NCBI RefSeq assembly: GCF_900182645.1
Contig: NZ_FXTA01000003.1
Coordinates: 186,001-250,000 of the forward strand
Length of the DNA: 64,000 nt
Reading direction: 5' to 3'
Source: Flavobacterium resistens
GTDB lineage: Bacteria; Bacteroidota; Bacteroidia; Flavobacteriales; Flavobacteriaceae
Shown: positions 34,701 to 41,944 of the stretch, one piece after another
How the letters are laid out: each line of letters begins with the position of its first letter
How positions within the stretch are numbered: position 1 is the stretch's first letter
Translations under genes and position numbers: made by a program
The notes under the pieces: generated by a model
Told to the model about the DNA's origin: nothing
Seen by the model: the letters and a program-made list of their open reading frames with translations, nothing else
The model's database searches: none

Positions 34701-35237
34701 TTCGGAATCACTTCTGCAGCCGAAGAGCAAGCCGATATTCTGGCCAACTTTTTAGCAGGAGATATCAGCAGTTATTATAAGGGTTCTATTTTAATGAACA
34801 TTCTAAAATTAGAAGACATTAACCTTTGTAGCATTGGTGATATCGAAATTCCGGAAAATGACGATTCGTACGAAGAAATTGTTTTCTCAGATTTGAAAAA
34901 ACGTTATTACAAAAAATGCATCGTAAAAGACGATCTTTTGGTTGGCGCAATTTTGATGGGCGATAAAAACGAATTTGCCGAATTCAAAACCATGATCGAA
35001 ACCAAAATCGAATTATCAGATAAACGAAATTTATTACTCCGAGGCAGCTCAACCGCAAAACCTGTTTTAGGAAAATTGGTTTGTTCGTGCAGTCAAGTCG
35101 GAGCCGGAAATATCGAAGAAACAATTAAAAGTGGCATCAACGATTTCACCGATTTATGCAAAAACACAGGCGCAGGTTTAGGCTGCGGAAGTTGTAAAAC
35201 AGAAGTTAAAGAGATTTTGGCAAAATGTAAAGTTTAG
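31719..35237 (+). CDS. Assimilatory nitrate reductase fused to FAD/[2Fe-2S] module
   Basis: A 1172-residue fusion. The N-terminal half (1-about 690) is a molybdopterin oxidoreductase of the Nas/NapA type: [4Fe-4S] ligands in CSYCGVGCG and GMLCSKG (about 9-47), then SRLCMSSAVVGYKKTFG, the Moco-binding segments and LTTGRIRDQWHTMTKTG (about 588). A glutathione-reductase-like FAD/NAD domain follows (about 705-1090, KIAIVGAGAASFRFI, VVIIGGGLLGLELAAAL), then a BFD-like [2Fe-2S] domain (about 1120-1170; VCSCSQVG, LGCGSCKTEV). The fused modules resemble the NirB N-terminus and would pass NAD(P)H electrons to nitrate in one polypeptide. Cytoplasmic, no Tat signal. Confidence 0.92.
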   Translation: MQSTKIKTTCSYCGVGCGIIVTNDAKNGVMVEGDKDHPVNKGMLCSKGMNLHYVVNDTSDRILYPEMRGSKNYPLERVNWDTALDRAAAVFSSIIKKHGPDSVGFYISGQCLTEEYYLVNKLVKGFLKTNNIDTNSRLCMSSAVVGYKKTFGEDSVPIAYDDIELADTFLITGANPAWCHPILFRRLEKHKEKNPKTKIICIDPRRTDTAAFADLHLQIIPGSDIILYHAIARRIIEKGYVDHDFVKNHAENFKQYKDLVLGTSLEKASKLCGISVNDIKLAADIIGKAKGFISLWAMGLNQSAVGVDKNTALLNLSLLTGQVGKPGSGPFSLTGQPNAMGGREVGGMATLLAAHKDIANPTHRKEVADFWGVDEISDKPGLTATEMFEALESGKMKAVWIICTNPLVSLPDSRRAEKALQNAKFVVVQDISHNADTAKFADLLLPAAGWLEKEGTMTNSERRISYLPKGINAPGEALPDIEILIRFAKKMNFNGFNFNSAEEIYKEHCALTKNTNIDISFLNYNRLKNEGTFQWPVPDYNHPGTPRLFTDKKFYTPSGKAIFNLPVSIENTSIQPNAEFPFILTTGRIRDQWHTMTKTGKVSRLLTHIPSPVLEINPIDAFKNDIKNGDIVTVTSKNGEVRVKAKVTDSIKEKVVFLPMHWGKQLENDLNRTNNLTNNVVDPISKEPDFKYTTVSITKYVKPFQKIAIVGAGAASFRFIQNYREFNTTDEIIVFSNEVNPFYNRVLLPEYMTGEFSWEQLLKVKDGEAFSKLKITMKAGVAIEKLDPNKKTILDSQGEIHTFDSLIIATGSRPFVPENAQLHLPGRFTVRKKEDADRLKKHLDSTNLPPEEQHVVIIGGGLLGLELAAALKHKKVKTTIVQRASRLMERQLDRISSKLLAEEVQLRDIQIYFDNEVSTVFETDNPNEIEIALKSGKIITANAIVYTIGTIPNIEIARESGLSCGRGVRVNQYLQTSNPNIFAIGEIAEFNNKLFGITSAAEEQADILANFLAGDISSYYKGSILMNILKLEDINLCSIGDIEIPENDDSYEEIVFSDLKKRYYKKCIVKDDLLVGAILMGDKNEFAEFKTMIETKIELSDKRNLLLRGSSTAKPVLGKLVCSCSQVGAGNIEETIKSGINDFTDLCKNTGAGLGCGSCKTEVKEILAKCKV

Positions 35238-35245
35238 TTTCTTTT

Positions 35246-35405
35246 TGTTTCAGGTTTCACGTTTCAAGTTATTGGAACGAACAAAACTTGAAACTAAAAA
35301 AACATGAAACTTGAAACTTGAAACTTGAAACAACGCAATGTCACCCTGAGCGGAGTCGAAGGGCGCTCCAATTGGAATCGGGCTTCGACTCCGCTCAGCC
35401 TGACA
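35246..35405. repeat. GAAACTT tandem repeat and STTTCGA-like hairpin
   Basis: GAAACTT is repeated three and a half times (35306-35331). Its inverse pieces (GTTTCAGGTTTCACGTTTCA) lie at 35247-35270. A 23-bp near-perfect inverted repeat follows (35339-35361 with 35383-35405; core CCTGAGCGGAGTCGAAG). Together they fill the 195-nt gap. The hairpin can be read in frame into the next gene, giving a false N-terminal extension. Confidence 0.75.
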
Positions 35406-35432
35406 AACTTGAAACCTGAAACAAAAAGAAAA

Positions 35433-36863
35433 ATGGAACTAACAAGATTAATAGTAAAAGGAGGCGTTATTTCGCCGGGAGAATTGCGAGAAGTAGTTAA
35501 TATTGCTTTGGAAGAAGGTCTGGATTCCATTTCATTTGGTTCAAGACAGGATATTATTTTTCCGCAAGGTTTTAAATCTTTGGACAAAACCACTTTAGGA
35601 AAACATCATTTTGTTTATCCTGATCAAAAAAGTGGCAACAATATCGTTTCTTCATACGTTTCGACTGATATATTTAGAAATACAAATTGGCTTACCGGAA
35701 ACCGCTTTTTATATGTTTTGGAAGAATTTAAAGAACAGCCAAAACTCAAAGTCAACTTAACTGATCCAAAACAGCAATTGGTTCCTTTGTTTACAGGACA
35801 TTTGAATTTTATCGCTTCAGAGCATGAAGATTATTGGTATTTATACATTCGTCTTCCAAAATGGGAAAAAATGGAAGTGTATCCCGTTCTGATTTACAGT
35901 TGGGATTTAGCTAAAATTTATTACGAAATCGAAAAAATATCCGAAGAAGATTCTATTGATATCGAAATGCTTTTCACGTTAGTGAGCGAAGCTTTGGACA
36001 CCAATAACAGAACAATCGACAAACCGCTGAATATTCCTTTTTATCCATTTCCATATTACGAAGGAATGAACAGAATGGGAATTGATCAATATTGGTTGGG
36101 CTTGTATTGGCGAAATAATTTATACGATTTAGATTTTCTGAAGGAAATGTGCGATTTGTGTTTTGAATGCAAAATCGGGAAAATCTGTATCACGCCTTGG
36201 AAATCATTTATTGTCAAAGGAATTCCAAAAGACAGAAAACTGGAATGGGAAAAATTCTTAGGAAAACGCGGTATCAACGTTCGCCATTCTTTATTAGAAT
36301 TAAATTGGCATTTGCCAGTTGCGATGGAATGGGCTTTGAATCTCAAAACTTTTCTGGTTCGAACATTGGATCAATTTGACATCAGTACGTACGGATTAAA
36401 TTTCGGAATTTCCGAATACAACCGCGACGGACATTATTTCACTTCGATTGTTATCGAAAAAAATGAACTTCCACAAGCTTTAGAATCCATTAAAATCAGA
36501 GATACTTATAATGTTTTATTCGCGAAGAATTTTGATCCAAATACACGAGAATACATTGTGCATTCTCAAGATATTGACAAACTCGAATTGCCAACAATTT
36601 TAATTGAGTTAAGCCGAAAATATTTCGATGAACTCGGAAATTCAACATCTGAAACAACCGAAAATCCTCAGAAGAAAGAAAAACCACAGTTGGATATCTA
36701 CCAATGCCAGGAATGTTTAACGCTTTATAATCCAGAATACGGAGATGAAAGTCAGGGAATTCCGAAAGGCATTTTATTTACCGATTTATCAGATACCTAT
36801 TGCTGTTCCTTATGCGAAGCCCCAAAAAGTAATTTCAGAATTTTGGAATTGGTAAAAAACTAA
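35433..36863 (+). CDS. Rubredoxin-tailed nitrite/sulfite reductase-like protein
   Basis: A 476-residue protein starting at 35433 (MELTRLIVKGGVISPGELR); earlier in-frame codons are repeat DNA. The first part resembles the ferredoxin-like half-domain and siroheme-binding region of nitrite/sulfite reductases (VISPGELREVVNIALEEGLDSISFGSRQDIIFPQG), with CDLCFECKIGKICITPWKS at about 240-260 as a possible Fe-S site. The last 55 residues are a rubredoxin: YQCQECLTLYNPEYG and CCSLCEAPKSNF supply the Cys4 iron site. It follows the nitrate reductase and probably carries electrons, but its exact reaction is unknown. Confidence 0.82.
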   Translation: MELTRLIVKGGVISPGELREVVNIALEEGLDSISFGSRQDIIFPQGFKSLDKTTLGKHHFVYPDQKSGNNIVSSYVSTDIFRNTNWLTGNRFLYVLEEFKEQPKLKVNLTDPKQQLVPLFTGHLNFIASEHEDYWYLYIRLPKWEKMEVYPVLIYSWDLAKIYYEIEKISEEDSIDIEMLFTLVSEALDTNNRTIDKPLNIPFYPFPYYEGMNRMGIDQYWLGLYWRNNLYDLDFLKEMCDLCFECKIGKICITPWKSFIVKGIPKDRKLEWEKFLGKRGINVRHSLLELNWHLPVAMEWALNLKTFLVRTLDQFDISTYGLNFGISEYNRDGHYFTSIVIEKNELPQALESIKIRDTYNVLFAKNFDPNTREYIVHSQDIDKLELPTILIELSRKYFDELGNSTSETTENPQKKEKPQLDIYQCQECLTLYNPEYGDESQGIPKGILFTDLSDTYCCSLCEAPKSNFRILELVKN

Positions 36864-36883
36864 TCAAGAAATTCAGAATATTT

Positions 36884-36971
36884 ATTAGGAGCTAATCCCG
36901 CTGTCCGCTATATCTTTTGTCCGCCGCGGCACGACAAAAGGATGCCGCTCCCATCGGGGCTAGGGCACTCG
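36884..36971. repeat. REP-like palindromic element (copy 2)
   Basis: Inner stem CTTTTGTC/GACAAAAG (36914-36921, 36933-36940) encloses CGCCGCGGCA-type palindromic DNA. Outer arms pair AGC-x4-CCCG with CGGGGCT. It shares its core with 11009-11111 and is markedly more GC-rich than its surroundings. The rest of the 362-nt gap (36972-37225) is AT-rich with no gene seen. Confidence 0.7.
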
Positions 36972-37225
36972 TTTTCAAAAGAAGTAATTGCCAAAAAAGC
37001 TTTATTTATAAGGCATTTTCTTCTAATTTTTCATGTAGAATTGTTAAGAGATTTCGTTTTAAAATTTCGGTCAAAAAACTAATTATTTAAGATTCAGTTA
37101 TTTAAATACAAAATTTATAGAAAAGCTTAACATTGAGATGCTTGTTTTATAATTATCTTTACTTAACTGAAACTTAACAATTTAGTTACATTGTTATTAA
37201 CATACTCATCTAAAAGTACATTTAT

Positions 37226-37885
37226 ATGGAAAACAAAACCGAAGAAACGACTCCTGAGAAAATCGATTCTCCAGCAGTAGAAACCACAAAACCAGCTACA
37301 GAAAATACTGCAAGCACGCCATCAGCAAAAGCACCAGTACGTAAAACTGCACCAGCTAGAACCGCTGCTACAAAACCTGCAGCTCCAAAAACAACAGCTG
37401 CGAAACCAGCTACAGCTAAAGCTCCGGCAGCAACTGTAACAAAAACCGCAACAACTTCGACTGCAAAAACACCTGCAAAAGCCGTTATAAAAACCGCTGC
37501 AGCAACTTCACCAAAACCTGCGACAAGAAGAGCTCCAGCTAAAAAAGTATTAACTCCAGCTGCAAAGCCAGAGGAAAAAGCAGCAGTTACTGAATCAACA
37601 GAAGAAAATACTAACCCAGCAGTTAAAACTGAAAAAGACAAAGCTGCTAAAAAAGCCCAAAAAGTGAAAGATAAAGAAAAGGAAAAAGCGAAAAAGAAAG
37701 CAGCAAAGCTAAAAGAAAAAGCAAAAAAAGATAAAAAGAAAGAAAAAGCGAAGAAAGCAAAACAAAAAGCTGCCGCTAAGAAAAAAGAAAAAGCTAAAAA
37801 AGCGAAAGACAAAGCGAAAGCTAAAAAAATTGCTAAAAAGAAAGCTAAAGCTCAAAAAAAGGCAAAAGCTAAAAAGAAAAAATAA
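37226..37885 (+). CDS. Lys/Ala/Pro-rich histone H1-like protein
   Basis: A 219-residue low-complexity protein. Residues 1-130 are rich in Ala, Pro, Thr and Lys (KTAPARTAATKPAAPKTTA), and residues 130-219 are almost pure Lys/Ala/Glu (KDKEKEKAKKKAAKLKEKAK). This is the eukaryotic-H1/AlgP-like composition of bacterial nucleoid-binding proteins. DNA binding is inferred from composition only. It is translated in the plus frame; the long open frame on the other strand is a by-product of the repetitive codons. It has its own terminator and stands between the nitrate and Moco genes. Confidence 0.78.
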   Translation: MENKTEETTPEKIDSPAVETTKPATENTASTPSAKAPVRKTAPARTAATKPAAPKTTAAKPATAKAPAATVTKTATTSTAKTPAKAVIKTAAATSPKPATRRAPAKKVLTPAAKPEEKAAVTESTEENTNPAVKTEKDKAAKKAQKVKDKEKEKAKKKAAKLKEKAKKDKKKEKAKKAKQKAAAKKKEKAKKAKDKAKAKKIAKKKAKAQKKAKAKKKK

Positions 37886-37893
37886 TAATTTGA

Positions 37894-37930
37894 AGAAGGT
37901 TTGACTTTAAAAAAGTTGAACCTTTTTTTT
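37894..37930 (+). terminator. Terminator of the histone-like gene
   Basis: AAGGTT-TG-ACTTT pairs with AAAGT-TG-AACCTT and is followed by eight T residues. Confidence 0.85.
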
Positions 37931-37939
37931 GCTCATTTT

Positions 37940-38041
37940 TTGTCATTTCGACGAAGGAGAAATCACACTAGAAACTCCGCAAAGAAGATCGCCAATCTTT
38001 GTCGATTTACGAGTGTGATTTCTCCTTCGTCGAAATGACAA
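37940..38041. repeat. STTTCGA-type hairpin repeat (copy 2)
   Basis: A perfect 30-bp inverted repeat (37940-37969 with 38012-38041; core GTCATTTCGACGAAGGAG) with a 42-nt loop. Same family as 16909-17014 and 57004-57105. Confidence 0.85.
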
Positions 38042-38056
38042 TATTGTATAAAAAGA

Positions 38057-38109
38057 CTTCGACTTCGCTCAGCCTGACAATCGTTATGTCACCCTGAGCG
38101 AAGTCGAAG
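38057..38109. repeat. CTTCGACTTCGCTCAG hairpin repeat
   Basis: Arms 38057-38079 and 38087-38109 match at 21 of 23 positions with only a 7-nt loop. The sequence is the same unit that forms the arms at 23896-23989 and 35339-35405. It lies just after the 3' end of the moa operon. Confidence 0.8.
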
Positions 38110-38150
38110 GCCTATTAACAATTCACTCATAACTCATAACTCAAAATTTC

Positions 38151-39158
38151 CTACCCTCCAATCGCAATCATACTACGATTATCAAAATGTTTAGCAGGGT
38201 CATCCATTTCATCCATCGTAACCATTCCGGCACGGACTTTCTTTTTATTTTGAATGGATTCTGAAATCAATTCAGTGATTGATTCTCCATTTCTAAAAGC
38301 AGTTAGTAAATCAGTCTCAGAATTCGAGAAAAGACAGTTTTTTATTTTTCCGTTGGCCGTCAAGCGGATGCGGTTGCAGCTATCACAAAACGGATTTGTA
38401 ATTGAACTTATAATTCCGAAATCGCCTTGAAAACCTTTAATTTTATAATTCCTCGATGTAAAGTTTTTTTCATCTTCTAACTTTTCAATTTCTTCTGATG
38501 AAAATTGTGTTTCAACTAAAGATAAAATCTCCTTCTGTGAAACCATTTTACTTCTATCCCACTCGTTTCCGGCAAACGGCATAAACTCAATAAAACGTAC
38601 TGAAATTGGCAGAAACTGCGTCAGTTTTACAAAATCAACAATTTCGTTATCATTGAAACCTTTCATCAAAACCACATTCACTTTTACCTGAAAATCATTA
38701 TTCAAAAGCAAATGCAAATTATCAACAACTTTCTCAAACTGGTTTCTGAGCGTTATAGAAGCAAATTTAGACGAAACCAAAGTATCTAAACTCAAATTGA
38801 TCTTTTTAACTTTAAACTGTTTTAAAACGTCGATATGACGATCAATTAAAATTCCGTTTGTTGTTATGGAAAGTGAAACATTTAAATTCGATAATTTCGA
38901 AACAATTTCAGGAAAATCTTTTCTAAGTAAAGGTTCTCCACCTGTTAATCTAATTTTGTCAACACCATTTTTCACGAAAGTCTGGGCAATGGCAAAAATC
39001 TCCTCAGCCGTCATTAAACTGGCTTTTGGAGATAATGCGATTCCATCCGCCGGCATGCAATACGTACAACGCAGATTGCATTTTTCCAGCAGCGAAATGC
39101 GCAAATAATTGTGTTTGCGCCCAAAACCATCCGTTAAAATAGTATTAGAGGCTGTCAT
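38151..39158 (-). CDS. moaA: GTP 3',8-cyclase (MoaA)
   Basis: A 335-residue radical-SAM enzyme that converts GTP to the cyclic precursor for molybdenum cofactor. The SAM cluster motif is CNLRCTYC (about 27-34). The second [4Fe-4S] cluster is in NPFCDSCNRIRLTANGKIKNC (about 260-280). The essential C-terminal GG is present (AIGG end). Last gene of the minus-strand Moco operon; its start overlaps the end of moaCB by 14 nt, suggesting translational coupling with the partner enzyme MoaC. Confidence 0.95.
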   Translation of the reverse strand: MTASNTILTDGFGRKHNYLRISLLEKCNLRCTYCMPADGIALSPKASLMTAEEIFAIAQTFVKNGVDKIRLTGGEPLLRKDFPEIVSKLSNLNVSLSITTNGILIDRHIDVLKQFKVKKINLSLDTLVSSKFASITLRNQFEKVVDNLHLLLNNDFQVKVNVVLMKGFNDNEIVDFVKLTQFLPISVRFIEFMPFAGNEWDRSKMVSQKEILSLVETQFSSEEIEKLEDEKNFTSRNYKIKGFQGDFGIISSITNPFCDSCNRIRLTANGKIKNCLFSNSETDLLTAFRNGESITELISESIQNKKKVRAGMVTMDEMDDPAKHFDNRSMIAIGG

Positions 39159-40059
39159 GATTTTTTCCTTTTAAAATATGAAAAACGTGCATTACGTGCG
39201 GGAAAACAGCGTCCATAGATTCTCTTACTCCGTTTGTTGAACCCGGCAAAGCCAAAACCAAAGTTTTGCCCAAAGTTCCTGCAATACTTCGAGAAAGCAT
39301 CGCATACGGCATTCTCTGTTGCCCGTAACTACGGATTGCTTCTTCAATTCCTGGAATTCTGCTTTCTAAAATTGGTTCCAAAGCTTCTGGTGTTACATCT
39401 CTTGGCGACAAACCAGTTCCACCAGTAAAAATTACCAGCTGATTTTCTTTAGCGAAAGCTTTTGTTTTTTCCTGAATAATATCCAATTCATCTGGAATGA
39501 TTTCGTAATGAGAAGTTTCAACTCCGTAAGAATTCAGTTTTTCTACTATTGTTTTACCGGAACGATCTTCTTTGTCACCAGCAAAAATTGAATCAGAACA
39601 AACAAAAACTGCTGCTTTGATTACATTCGGAAATTTATTTTTGAAAGACGATTTTCCGCCTTCTTTATTGATTAATTTGATTGATGAAATTTCAATTTCC
39701 TTATCAATTGGTTTCAGCATATCGTACATAGTCAATGCAACAATTGACGCGCCGTGCATAGCTTCGACCTCAACTCCAGTTTTGTAAACGGTTTTTACTT
39801 TGAAAATAATATGAATTTCTAAACCTTCTATAATATACTCAACAGCAGTAAATTCAATTGGAAGCGGATGACAATCCGGAATAGACAAATGTGTGTTTTT
39901 TACCGCAAATAATCCCGCCGTTTTTGCCATTTCAAGCACGTTTCCCTTTGGCACTAAATTATTGACAACGGCATCAATTGTTTCTTGTTTACTAACTTTT
40001 ACAATTGCGGTTGCGGTTGCGACTCTTAAAGTGCTTATTTTATGCGTAATATCTACCAT
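39145..40059 (-). CDS. moaCB: MoaC-MoaB fusion, cyclic pyranopterin synthase/molybdopterin adenylyltransferase
   Basis: A 304-residue bifunctional protein. Residues 1-about 150 are MoaC (MVDITHKISTLRVATATA, MAKTAGLFAVKNT, IPDCHPLPI, GVEVEAMHGASIVALTMYDMLKPIDKE), with the catalytic lysine region intact. Residues about 155-304 are MoaB/MogA (AAVFVCSDSIFAGDKEDRSG, FTGGTGLSPRDVTPEA, ALPGSTNGV). It makes cPMP with MoaA and adenylylates molybdopterin for molybdate insertion by MoeA. It lies 9 nt after moaE in the operon direction. Confidence 0.93.
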   Translation of the reverse strand: MVDITHKISTLRVATATAIVKVSKQETIDAVVNNLVPKGNVLEMAKTAGLFAVKNTHLSIPDCHPLPIEFTAVEYIIEGLEIHIIFKVKTVYKTGVEVEAMHGASIVALTMYDMLKPIDKEIEISSIKLINKEGGKSSFKNKFPNVIKAAVFVCSDSIFAGDKEDRSGKTIVEKLNSYGVETSHYEIIPDELDIIQEKTKAFAKENQLVIFTGGTGLSPRDVTPEALEPILESRIPGIEEAIRSYGQQRMPYAMLSRSIAGTLGKTLVLALPGSTNGVRESMDAVFPHVMHVFHILKGKNHDSL

Positions 40060-40068
40060 TATAATTTC

Positions 40069-40500
40069 TTAGGTATTTTGTTTCCAGGTGAATGTATCGT
40101 TTTCAAACATTTCTTTGCCAAAAATCGGCACATCGGTTTTAATCCAGTTTACGATGGCTTCTGTAGCTTCATAGACTTGTTTGCGTCGCGTTGCCGAAAC
40201 AAAAACAAACAAACAGATTTCGCCTGCTTTTACAACACCTAAACTGTGGTAAATGTGCATGCAGGTTAAATCGAATTTGGCAAATGCTTTTTCACGAATC
40301 GCATACAATGCTTCATTTGCCATATCGGTGTAAGCCGAATAATCAATCGCCACGACTGTATTGTCGTGAATGACATCGGCGCGAACTTGTCCTAAAAAAA
40401 TATTGTGCGCCCCAATTGTGTGTTTCGATTGGTGTTTCGCAATCGACTCGGCGATAAATTCAGGAGCGATTGGTCCTTCTACAAATACATTTTTACTCAT
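40069..40500 (-). CDS. moaE: Molybdopterin synthase catalytic subunit
   Basis: A 143-residue MoaE: HTIGAHNIFLGQVRADV at the start of the domain, YSAYTDMANEALYAI, IYHSLGVVKAGEICLFVFVSATRRKQVYEA with the catalytic lysine region, and GKEMFENDTFTW at the end. It combines with thiocarboxylated MoaD to convert cPMP to molybdopterin. Separated from moeB upstream by a 125-nt repeat. Confidence 0.93.
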   Translation of the reverse strand: MSKNVFVEGPIAPEFIAESIAKHQSKHTIGAHNIFLGQVRADVIHDNTVVAIDYSAYTDMANEALYAIREKAFAKFDLTCMHIYHSLGVVKAGEICLFVFVSATRRKQVYEATEAIVNWIKTDVPIFGKEMFENDTFTWKQNT

Positions 40501-40518
40501 TTATATTTATTTTTTTTC

Positions 40519-40626
40519 GCCACGAATTCACAAATTAATCCAATACTTTACGAATAGATTTTAAAAAATAAATTCGTGAAATTTAGATTACACAAATTAT
40601 TACGTGATAATTCGTGAATTCGCGGT
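40519..40626. repeat. GCCACGAATTCACGAATT repeat (copy 3)
   Basis: Left arm at 40519-40537 and inverse arm at 40608-40626 match with about three changes. Its right arm reaches the moeB stop codon. It splits the Moco operon into two parts. Confidence 0.7.
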
Positions 40627-41693
40627 TATATCTTTTCTTCTTTCAATATATTCTTCATTGTCAAAGCTCCGCCTGCAATGCTTTTTGCACTTTTAAATTG
40701 ATATTTCTGAAGCAATTCAACAGCGATTTTACTTCTGATTCCAGATTGACAGAAAACATAAAATATTTGATCTTTATTCAGTTTTTCAATTTCGCTTTCC
40801 AAATTTATTAACGGAATTTGAACTTTATTTTTTAAACTGATTTTTGGTAATTCGTCTTCATTTCTAACATCCAAAAATAAAACGTTATCATCGTCTATTT
40901 CTTCAAAAATCGATTCAAAACTTATTTCTTCAACTTCAGCTTTATTGTATTTTTCTTCGAATGATTCTCTACTTATGTTTTGAGCATCACTTTTATCGAA
41001 ATCATATTTTTGCTGTTCGTTTTTCAACGTATTGTAAACCAATATTTTTCCGCTTAAAACTTCTCCAATTCCGAGAATCATTTTTAGAACTTCATTGGCC
41101 TGAAACATTCCAATAATTCCAACCGAAATTCCAATTACGCCTGCATCTTCACAATTTAAAGCATTCGAATTTTCATCTGGATATAAACATCTGTACGTTG
41201 GACCGTTTTGATAATTAAATACCGAAACTTGTCCTTGAAATCTAAAAATAGATCCGTAAACCATTGGTTTATCGGTTGCCAAACAAGCATCGTTTATTAA
41301 ATATTTTATCGAAATATTATCTGTTGCATCAACAATAATATCATATTTTTCAAATAACGAAATCGCATTTTTACCCGATAATTTTTCAGAAAAAGTATTG
41401 ACTTTTATTTCCGGATTTAATTCTGAAATCATCAATTTAGCTTCTTCAACTTTGGATTTTCCAACAGCCGAAGTTTTGTAAATAACCTGTCGATGGAGAT
41501 TCGAAACGTCAATTACATCATCATCAACAATTCCGATTTCACCAACTCCCGCGCCGGCCAAATAAGGTAAAATTGCGGTGCCCAAACCACCCGCACCAAT
41601 TACCAAAACTTTCGATTTTAATAATTTCTGCTGGCCTTCCTCTCCTATTTCAGGAAGAATTGTTTGTCGGTTGTATCTCGATGATTCTTTCAT
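40626..41693 (-). CDS. moeB: Molybdopterin-synthase adenylyltransferase with rhodanese domain
   Basis: A 355-residue protein. The ThiF/MoeB domain (1-about 245) has GAGGLGTAILPYLAGAGVG (ATP-binding), DDDVIDVSNLHRQVIY and DATDNISIKYLIND. A rhodanese domain (about 260-355) ends with active-site CQSGIRS. It adenylates the MoaD C-terminus and may itself deliver sulfur. The zinc-binding cysteine pairs of E. coli MoeB are altered: the first pair reads TYRC instead of CYRC and the second CxxC is absent. Confidence 0.9.
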   Translation of the reverse strand: MKESSRYNRQTILPEIGEEGQQKLLKSKVLVIGAGGLGTAILPYLAGAGVGEIGIVDDDVIDVSNLHRQVIYKTSAVGKSKVEEAKLMISELNPEIKVNTFSEKLSGKNAISLFEKYDIIVDATDNISIKYLINDACLATDKPMVYGSIFRFQGQVSVFNYQNGPTYRCLYPDENSNALNCEDAGVIGISVGIIGMFQANEVLKMILGIGEVLSGKILVYNTLKNEQQKYDFDKSDAQNISRESFEEKYNKAEVEEISFESIFEEIDDDNVLFLDVRNEDELPKISLKNKVQIPLINLESEIEKLNKDQIFYVFCQSGIRSKIAVELLQKYQFKSAKSIAGGALTMKNILKEEKI

Positions 41694-41702
41694 GATTTTT
41701 AA

Positions 41703-41942
41703 TTATCCTCCTGCAAATGGAGGTAACAAAGCTACAACATCACTTGTTTGCAAAGTGTAATCTGAAGCTTTTGAAACTATTTTTTGATTTACTGCAACGC
41801 TGAAAGTCAGTGATTCAAAATCATATTTCCCGTTTAAATCCTGCAACAATTTTTGCAATGACAATTCTTCGGAAAAAGATAATTTTTCGAATTCACATTT
41901 TGTTTTTTCAGCAACAGCTCCAAAATATTTAACCTCGATCAT
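41703..41942 (-). CDS. moaD: Molybdopterin synthase sulfur-carrier subunit
   Basis: A 79-residue ubiquitin-fold protein ending in the essential PPFAGG, the Gly-Gly that is adenylated by MoeB and thiocarboxylated. The N-terminus IEVKYFGAVAEKTKCEFEKL is typical. Ten nt separate it from moeB and two from cobA, so it is clearly in the operon. Confidence 0.93.
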   Translation of the reverse strand: MIEVKYFGAVAEKTKCEFEKLSFSEELSLQKLLQDLNGKYDFESLTFSVAVNQKIVSKASDYTLQTSDVVALLPPFAGG

Positions 41943-41944
41943 TT

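Noticed and set aside
35306..35331. CRISPR-like array (GAAACTT units)
   Set aside because: Units of 7 nt without spacers; a simple tandem repeat. No CRISPR array or cas gene was seen anywhere in the window.
35325..35432. N-terminal extension of the rubredoxin-tailed protein
   Set aside because: It translates the GAAACTT and STTTCGA-like repeats; the conserved domain starts at 35433.
37222..37812. Open frame of 196 codons on the minus strand, rich in Phe/Ala
   Set aside because: It is the mirror of the Lys/Ala codons of the histone-like gene; composition is not that of a real membrane protein and the plus frame has a terminator.
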